This document shows, in pieces, positions 15,857-19,863 of a stretch of 19,863 nucleotides of DNA. The notes beneath the pieces were generated by a model that saw nothing but the letters and a program-made list of their open reading frames with translations, made no database searches and had not been told where the DNA came from. Location of the stretch: contig CAUZSH010000034.1 in assembly GCA_963582935.1 (NCBI GenBank), positions 1 to 19,863 on the forward strand. The letters run 5' to 3'. Position numbers and translations under genes: made by a program. The stretch's first letter is position 1; each line of letters begins with the position of its first letter. The DNA comes from CAUZSH01 sp963582935. Lineage in GTDB: Bacteria > Pseudomonadota > Gammaproteobacteria > Francisellales > Francisellaceae.

Positions 15857-16468
15857 TCACCTAAACCGCTTGGCATAAATTGATTCCAGCACTGATCTTG
15901 AGATACTGTCATCAGACACACCCTGAGCATTTACGGTATAAAACACGATCCCTTTTTTTTGCGCATTTGCATTAAAACTTAAATCATCTGAAATGAAGTT
16001 TCTTTCTTGAATGATATACTGAGTTTGTAAAACCGTTTTATTTTCAGACTGATCTAAAATATAATCCGTTTGATGTCCATAGTCTGCCCACCATGCCGCA
16101 TTCAGTAAACTTGCATGTGTTATTGCCGGTATTACACTAGACCATTCAGAATCTGTGGGCCAGACATCTGTATCTGAACAGTTTTTATTTATCAGGCAAC
16201 TATCAGAGCTATCAGGAGCAGGATAACTTGACTGAATATTCAACCAAGACTCTCCTTTAGATAAAGCTGTCTCCGCAACATGGAAAGCACGCTGGGTGTT
16301 GCTCTCATTGCGAGAGATTACTTCATTGGTTTGCACATCATCCAGTAATGAAATAGCGATAATAGACAGCACCATAATCACCACTAGCACGGGAATCAGC
16401 ACAAAACCATGTTGCCGACTCACATCCGACTTACTCAAACTTTGAATTCCATGACGAAAGACTATCAT
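15857..16468 (-). CDS. pilX: Type IV pilus minor pilin PilX (PilX/PilK family)
   Basis: The 203-residue minor pilin belongs to the family equivalent to GspK of type II secretion. After a 21-residue leader ending RQHG, the mature end is FVLIPVLVVIMVLSIIAISL. Position 5 is Pro, not Glu, as is usual for this family to lack Glu5. The conserved RAFHVAETALSKGESWL segment (about residues 63-79) identifies the family. Cys pairs (DSCLINKNC) suggest a disulfide. Its ATG overlaps the pilW stop by 4 bases (ATGA), with GAGG about 9 bases upstream, so translation is probably coupled. A run of eight A (15953-15960) followed by GGG in its 3' part is a possible slippage site. It lies 4 bp before pilY1. Confidence 0.88.
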   Translation of the reverse strand: MIVFRHGIQSLSKSDVSRQHGFVLIPVLVVIMVLSIIAISLLDDVQTNEVISRNESNTQRAFHVAETALSKGESWLNIQSSYPAPDSSDSCLINKNCSDTDVWPTDSEWSSVIPAITHASLLNAAWWADYGHQTDYILDQSENKTVLQTQYIIQERNFISDDLSFNANAQKKGIVFYTVNAQGVSDDSISRSVLESIYAKRFR

Positions 16469-17208
16469 GATGATAACCTCGAATTCCTGAGAGATATTGA
16501 AATGGTGACCGGTTTGGTCGCAAAATTATTTTCCGTTTGACTGGTAATAATATCAAAGGTAATCCTCAGCCCTACTACTCGACTAAAATCCAACCCAGAT
16601 GCATTTGCAGCGAGAAATCTATTGACAGACCTATCCCCATTTAAGTCCTCAGCATACAGAATATCCATAGATTGCACGCCATTTAAAAGCTCAACGCTAT
16701 TGCAAAATAATCCATAAGGATACTTTCTTCCTGTTGTTGATTCATCAAATTGAACTGTTAATGCATTTGTACTTACTGCATTATTACTCACTAGTGCGTC
16801 CGCACAATCTCTAAATGTTTCTCCGTCAGAAGCTTTAAAGCGGTAAGTTAATGTGTCTGACTCGATTATATCATCCTCTAAAAGAATATTATTTTCTCCC
16901 GAAAGAGGATCATTATTACCCAACTCAATAAAACGATAACTGCTGGTAACGGCCTGATTTATAGGAGGTTCCACATAACCACTTAAAACAATATGCATCT
17001 GAATCAAAGTCGTGAGTGATCGAATCTTTTGCTGAGCATCAAAATTATTATCTCGAACAAATTTGTCTACGGATTGGTTTTGAGAAAATATGCTATACAT
17101 AGCGGCTAAAGTGAGTAACCCTACCAGTAGACCAATCATTAAGCCTGTAAGTGTGCTGCCTTTTTGTCCTGTCAATTTGCCACATGTTTTTATTTGAGAA
17201 GGTATCAT
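16465..17208 (-). CDS. pilW: Type IV pilus minor pilin PilW
   Basis: The 247-residue product sits in the pilW slot of the operon. Its prepilin leader ends QKG17, and the mature N-terminus is STLTGLMIGLLVGLLTLAAM. The hydrophobic helix and following SQNQSVDKF segment fit PilW, but position 5 of the mature protein is Gly22, not the Glu normally conserved, and position 1 is Ser, not Phe. The DNA there (AGC ACA CTT ACA GGC TTA ATG) reads unambiguously. The C-terminal half carries DILYAEDLNGDRSVNRFL and VVGLRITFDIITSQ, typical of PilW. A GGAGGT ribosome site lies in the last codons of pilV, and the gap between the genes is 2 bp. Confidence 0.85.
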   Translation of the reverse strand: MIPSQIKTCGKLTGQKGSTLTGLMIGLLVGLLTLAAMYSIFSQNQSVDKFVRDNNFDAQQKIRSLTTLIQMHIVLSGYVEPPINQAVTSSYRFIELGNNDPLSGENNILLEDDIIESDTLTYRFKASDGETFRDCADALVSNNAVSTNALTVQFDESTTGRKYPYGLFCNSVELLNGVQSMDILYAEDLNGDRSVNRFLAANASGLDFSRVVGLRITFDIITSQTENNFATKPVTISISLRNSRLSS

Positions 17209-17210
17209 GC

Positions 17211-17750
17211 TTACACCTCCCCAATGTTTTCAATCACGACAATATGGCTTTTATTGATAGCGAGGCTCCCTGATTTTTCTACCCACCAAATTTTCATGAC
17301 TAATGGTAAACTAGTTTGAGTATTGAGAGCACAATCCGTTGTGGTTGGGCTACTGTCAAAACAAAGTGTCGCAGAGGCTTCTGGTAAGGCACGCTGAAGC
17401 TCATTTCTCCATTCTACAATATCATTTTGAGCTATTTGGCTTGATGTACATCCTGAAGAAGTGTAACAACTTGCCGTCGCGGCTAAATTAGTTTCATCAA
17501 AAAGATTAACGTACAGATTCCCATTAATGCCTGTCAAGGCGGAGGCATTCAAAAGTGTTCGCTCAATCATACTACTGGCTAGAATACTTGCATCATGTTG
17601 ATAGGCAGAATCTGTCGATAAAGCCAAAGCTTGAATTTGCAGTGCGGCAACCCCGAGTAGGCCCACTGAAAGAATCAACATCGCGATCATGACTTCAATC
17701 AAGGAAAAGCCTCGATAAAGTATAGTTTTTGTCTGGCTACGCACTTTCAC
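17211..17750 (-). CDS. pilV: Type IV pilus minor pilin PilV
   Basis: PilV is a minor pilin of the priming complex. I place the start at a GTG (17748-17750), giving 179 residues, because a perfect GGGGAGG lies 6 bases upstream (17757-17763, inside fimU). The ATG at 17780 would need a 24-residue leader and a 44-bp overlap with fimU. The leader is then VKVRSQTKTILYRG and the mature end FSLIEVMIAMLILSVGLLGV, with Glu5. The segment AALQIQALALSTDSAYQHDASILASSMIERT is typical of PilV (the A..A..M.ER pattern). Four cysteines occur in the globular part. It overlaps fimU by 14 bp and ends 2 bp before pilW. Confidence 0.88.
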   Translation of the reverse strand: MKVRSQTKTILYRGFSLIEVMIAMLILSVGLLGVAALQIQALALSTDSAYQHDASILASSMIERTLLNASALTGINGNLYVNLFDETNLAATASCYTSSGCTSSQIAQNDIVEWRNELQRALPEASATLCFDSSPTTTDCALNTQTSLPLVMKIWWVEKSGSLAINKSHIVVIENIGEV

Positions 17751-18228
17751 AAGACACCTCCCCAACATCCACATCCCCAAAGCGGCTGATGTTAATGGCG
17801 TATGAATCTACATCACAGTCAGGCGAATTTATAGTGATCTGAGAGGTTGCCGTCAATGTTCCACGAGGACTAAAGGTCAAGCCAGCTAAAGTGCTTGTCA
17901 AATTTCGGTCGTCATTAAAGTGTTTTGTATGCAAGATATTGCCTGATTCAAAAATAAGGAAGCCATTATTCCAATCAGAATTCCCACCACAAGTATCTGC
18001 AGATGCCTGAACAGGGCAAAGGCTAACAGGCATATTACGGCGAATAGCTTCATTTTTCGCCAGCATAATCGCTGAGCTCATATCGTTCACACTGGATTTA
18101 AGTTTTGATCTTACAAAGAGTGAATGCATACTAGGAACCGCTAAAACCGTTGCTATCGCAATAACGGTAATCACCACCATGACTTCAATTAACGTGACAC
18201 CTGCCTGATATTTCTTTTGCATCCACAT
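17737..18228 (-). CDS. fimU: Type IV pilus minor pilin FimU/FimT (GspH family)
   Basis: This first gene of the operon encodes 163 residues. The leader MWMQKKYQAG is followed by VTLIEVMVVITVIAIATVLA; Glu5 is present and Val replaces the usual Phe at position 1, as seen in other GspH-type proteins. The helix continues with PSMHSLFVRSKLKSSVNDMSSAIMLAKNEAIRRN (family signature: A-K-N-E-A-I-R-R), and the globular part has SLCP and a GLTFSPRGTLT block typical of the GspH domain. GGAGG lies 8 bases before the ATG. A 12-bp perfect inverted repeat covers the ribosome site and the AT of the start codon, and a promoter lies immediately upstream, suggesting tight control of the operon here. Confidence 0.9.
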   Translation of the reverse strand: MWMQKKYQAGVTLIEVMVVITVIAIATVLAVPSMHSLFVRSKLKSSVNDMSSAIMLAKNEAIRRNMPVSLCPVQASADTCGGNSDWNNGFLIFESGNILHTKHFNDDRNLTSTLAGLTFSPRGTLTATSQITINSPDCDVDSYAINISRFGDVDVGEVSCESA

Positions 18229-18258
18229 ACTTATTTACCTCCACTTGTAAATAAGTAT
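18227..18258. promoter_or_regulatory. Perfect 12-bp inverted repeat over the fimU promoter and start codon
   Basis: ATACTTATTTAC (18227-18238) and GTAAATAAGTAT (18247-18258) are exact reverse complements around an 8-base centre. On the fimU strand the centre is AAGTGGAG, so the GGAG of the ribosome site lies in the loop, the start codon's AT is in one arm and part of the predicted -10 is in the other. It could be an operator or, in longer transcripts, a hairpin. Confidence 0.7.
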
Positions 18259-18283
18259 AGTTAACATTATTACGATTATTCAA
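18254..18283 (-). promoter_or_regulatory. Sigma-70-like promoter of the fimU-pilE operon
   Basis: On the minus strand TTGAAT (18283-18278) and TATACT (18259-18254) are separated by 18 bases. The predicted start near 18247 would give a leader of about 20 nt, just long enough for the GGAGG ribosome site. The -10 overlaps the inverted repeat at 18227-18258. Confidence 0.5.
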
Positions 18284-18360
18284 CAAAATGGCACACTTTA
18301 TTCATATATTGCACTTACATTAATTAATCCCGCGTTAAATTTCATATATTTGAGTTTTAA

Positions 18361-18516
18361 TTCCAACAAACTCCTGGCATTTTTTTAATCGTTTGCTGGA
18401 AAGTTTTTAGCTTCTTAGTTCGTGGTATATTTGGAGTTGTCATGCTATTGATCAGCGTGGGTGCTGGGGCATACGTCTTCAATGCTGCGCACACTGTCGT
18501 ACAATTAACGCAGTGA
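18361..18516 (+). pseudogene. Short hydrophobic open frame, possible remnant of a small membrane protein
   Basis: Between a TAA at 18358 and a TGA at 18514 the plus strand is open for 51 codons. It encodes PGIFLIVCWKVFSFLV, then RGIFGVVMLLISVGAGAYVF and a polar tail ending VVQLTQ, which would make one or two membrane spans. The only in-frame ATG is internal (18442), leaving 24 residues, and no ribosome site precedes the frame. It therefore looks N-terminally truncated or fortuitous. The minus strand is also open across the same bases (18357-18533), so at most one is real. I recognise no family. Confidence 0.25.
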
Positions 18517-18548
18517 CGAATCACCACCATCATGGTAATCTAACAACT

Positions 18549-18731
18549 ATGAAAACATACCCAATCAGACCAGACTTATCTTCGCTTTTATTCGACTCTG
18601 AGGCTCATACACCCTCTCACCGTAACCTACAGGCACGTTGTCGGTGTATTTGGTGGTGATTGTGGTGGGTGATGGATTTGGGCGGTTTTTTTGCAATACC
18701 ACTACCAGCTACAATCAAGGTTCTAAAGTAG
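18549..18731 (+). pseudogene. Short open frame interrupted by TGA, unknown
   Basis: From an ATG at 18549 the frame encodes 36 residues beginning MKTYPIRPDLSSLLFDSEAH and ending RCRCIWW before a TGA at 18657-18659. The same frame then stays open for 23 more codons (LWWVMDLGGFFAIPLP and so on) to a TAG at 18729. The continuity of tryptophan-rich, hydrophobic sequence across the TGA suggests a single former gene with a nonsense change, possibly TGG to TGA. No Shine-Dalgarno is visible. It starts 32 bp after the preceding short frame on the same strand. I recognise no family, and chance is a serious alternative. Confidence 0.25.
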
Positions 18732-18774
18732 CTGGAAATATAAACTATCGGTAATAGTCTATAATCGTGGTATT
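18695..18774. repeat. Nested inverted repeats able to form a three-way junction
   Basis: The outer arms AATACCAC (18695-18702) and GTGGTATT (18767-18774) are exact complements. Inside are two hairpins: CCAGCTAC/GTAGCTGG (18705-18712 with 18728-18735) and ACTAT/ATAGT around 18744-18758. The element lies 10 bp after the msrBA stop and could be a 3' mRNA structure for it or part of an unrecognised element. No T tract follows on the msrBA strand. Confidence 0.45.
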
Positions 18775-18784
18775 AACATGCTGT

Positions 18785-19636
18785 TTAGAGCCTCTGAACA
18801 TAATTATGGCAGTACGGCTTACCATTGTTTTTGGAGTAATAGTTTTGATGGTAATCTTCTGCTGGCCAAAATATGCTGGCTTTTTCTACCCTCGTAGCAA
18901 TTTTTAATCCTCCGTCAATCAGGCTGTTTAATAATTTTATAGATAGTGCTTTCTGGTATTTTTCATAATAAAATATCGCACTTTTATATTGCTCACCAAT
19001 ATCTCCTCCCTGCCCATCAACTTGTGTTGGGTCATGGATATTAAAGAACAGCTTTAGTATAGTTTCTAGATCAACATTGCAATCATATATAACCCTTACA
19101 CATTCTAAATATCCTGTATTTCCATAACATACTTCGTCATAAGTTGGATGTTTTTTATCACCACCCATATACCCACTTTCGACTTTGAGAACGCCCACAT
19201 GTTTTTTAAGGTGATATTCCACACCCCAAAAACAACCACCAGCTAAAAATATCTCATTCGTATCATAAGTAGACTTATTTTTAACAAAGTCAATTGATAA
19301 TGAATTTACACAATAGCGATTATTTTTAGTTGTCTGCTGTTCTCCTATAAAAATATGCCCAAGATGAGCATGACACCTATCACATAGTATTTCTGTTCTT
19401 TTACCATCCTGATCTAGCTTTCTAAGTACTTTACCTGCCAACTCATCATCAAAACTTGGCCAACCACAAGATGAAATAAATTTGTTTGAAGATCTAAATA
19501 ATGCAATTCCACATTTTCGACAGAGATATGTGCCTATATCATCGGAGTTACAATATTCCCCTGAACCTGGGATTTCTGTGCTCTTATCTAACACAATACT
19601 CAAAATATCTGGCATAAGTGATTGTGTCTTAATCAT
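18785..19636 (-). CDS. msrBA: Bifunctional peptide methionine sulfoxide reductase MsrB-MsrA fusion
   Basis: The protein repairs both stereoisomers of methionine sulfoxide. The 283 residues contain an N-terminal MsrB domain (about 8-118) with zinc cysteines C39, C42, C85 and C88, the recycling C57 in SSCGWPSF, and the catalytic C109 in RYCVNS. It is joined to an MsrA domain (about 127-280) with GGCFWG (catalytic C135) and a C-terminal C276 that may recycle. The order B then A is the reverse of the neisserial or Haemophilus A-B fusions. No signal peptide is present, so it is cytoplasmic. I chose the ATG at 19636 because AGGAG lies 8 bases upstream; it overlaps the upstream ArsC-family gene by 8 bp, suggesting coupling. 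A start at 19684 would overlap far more. Confidence 0.93.
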   Translation of the reverse strand: MIKTQSLMPDILSIVLDKSTEIPGSGEYCNSDDIGTYLCRKCGIALFRSSNKFISSCGWPSFDDELAGKVLRKLDQDGKRTEILCDRCHAHLGHIFIGEQQTTKNNRYCVNSLSIDFVKNKSTYDTNEIFLAGGCFWGVEYHLKKHVGVLKVESGYMGGDKKHPTYDEVCYGNTGYLECVRVIYDCNVDLETILKLFFNIHDPTQVDGQGGDIGEQYKSAIFYYEKYQKALSIKLLNSLIDGGLKIATRVEKASIFWPAEDYHQNYYSKNNGKPYCHNYVQRL

Positions 19637-19863
19637 TAAGTATACTCCTATTGTAGGAATCACCTTTATCCGAAATAGATTCAAGTAACTTAACTATATT
19701 TTCCAATGGCCTACCGATTACTGCTGTAGTCTTTGTTTCAAATATTGGCCTCTGAATAAGAATCGGGTTATCAAACAATATTTCAGCCCATTCTAGCTCT
19801 GTTTTATCATCTTTAATTTTATATTTCAAATCGCTAAATATCGATTCATTAACTCTAATTAGT
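19629..19863 (-). CDS. ArsC-family protein, C-terminal part (5' end outside window)
   Basis: The frame is open to the right edge and ends at a TAA at 19629-19631, giving about 77 residues. The blocks IRVNE, DNPILIQRPIFETKTTAVIGRP and LENIVKLLES correspond to the C-terminal half of the ArsC/YfgD-type reductase family, including the three arginines (LIR, QRP, GRP) that bind oxyanion in E. coli ArsC. The catalytic CxxS-type N-terminus would lie outside the window, so arsenate reductase activity cannot be judged; Spx-like or YffB-like proteins share this fold. It is translated just ahead of msrBA with an 8-bp overlap, which suggests a redox-related unit. Confidence 0.78.
   Translation of the reverse strand, partial: LIRVNESIFSDLKYKIKDDKTELEWAEILFDNPILIQRPIFETKTTAVIGRPLENIVKLLESISDKGDSYNRSILND

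Noticed and set aside
15853..15930. 26-codon N-terminal extension of pilY1 into pilX
   Set aside because: The start at 15852 gives a proper signal peptide and a ribosome site 4 bp after pilX; the extension would bury the signal sequence.
18357..18533. 58-aa minus-strand frame with four cysteines (ATG at 18533)
   Set aside because: No ribosome site, stop codon immediately upstream, and it lies antisense to the more protein-like hydrophobic plus-strand frame. Chance cannot be excluded for either, so it is noted but not called.
18565..18702. Minus-strand frame of about 45 codons starting at a GTG at 18702
   Set aside because: No ATG, no ribosome site, no recognisable family, and it overlaps another candidate frame on the opposite strand.
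18695..18774. tRNA or integron attC site
   Set aside because: The cloverleaf-like pairing lacks T-loop and anticodon features, and no GTTRRRY core or integrase is present.

Overview
This 19.9-kb window looks like chromosomal DNA of an AT-rich gammaproteobacterium. The support is a Fis homologue, a gammaproteobacterial-type minor pilin operon (fimU-pilV-pilW-pilX-pilY1-pilE), xerC, rsmJ and argR. The split glycine decarboxylase (gcvPA + gcvPB) and the type of malate dehydrogenase recall Legionellales/Thiotrichales-like lineages, but that placement is inference.

Layout. 1-220: the tail and probable right end of an IS66-family insertion sequence. 242-544: an unrecognised small gene on the minus strand. 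622-2215: fis and mdh on the plus strand, each with a recognisable promoter and a rho-independent terminator. 2236-9894: a minus-strand run read as argR - thiamine pyrophosphokinase - pgi - gcvT - gcvH - gcvPA - gcvPB, then a small lipoprotein gene at the far end. The gaps inside the run are 12-72 bp, so much of it may be one transcript. 10042-11728: xerC and rsmJ on the plus strand, divergent from argR. 11735-18228: the minor pilin/PilY1 operon on the minus strand, converging on rsmJ with only 6 bp between stop codons. 18229-18784: a non-annotated gap rich in inverted repeats and short open frames. 18785-19863: a fused methionine sulfoxide reductase (MsrB-MsrA) and the C-terminal part of an ArsC-family gene cut by the window edge.

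How the genes work together. The gcv genes encode the complete T, H and P proteins of the glycine cleavage system (the L protein is not here). The pilus operon encodes the minor pilins that prime type IV pilus assembly, plus the PilY1 tip protein.

Most notable observations. (1) pilY1 contains an uninterrupted run of nine G written as three consecutive GGG codons; losing or gaining one G brings an early stop, which makes it a candidate phase-variation switch like that of neisserial PilC. (2) A perfect 12-bp inverted repeat covers the -10 element, Shine-Dalgarno region and start codon of fimU. (3) PilW as well as PilX lacks the Glu5 normally conserved in type IV pilins. (4) The fimU-msrBA gap holds nested inverted repeats and two short hydrophobic reading frames, one interrupted by TGA. 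I saw no CRISPR array, tRNA or rRNA.
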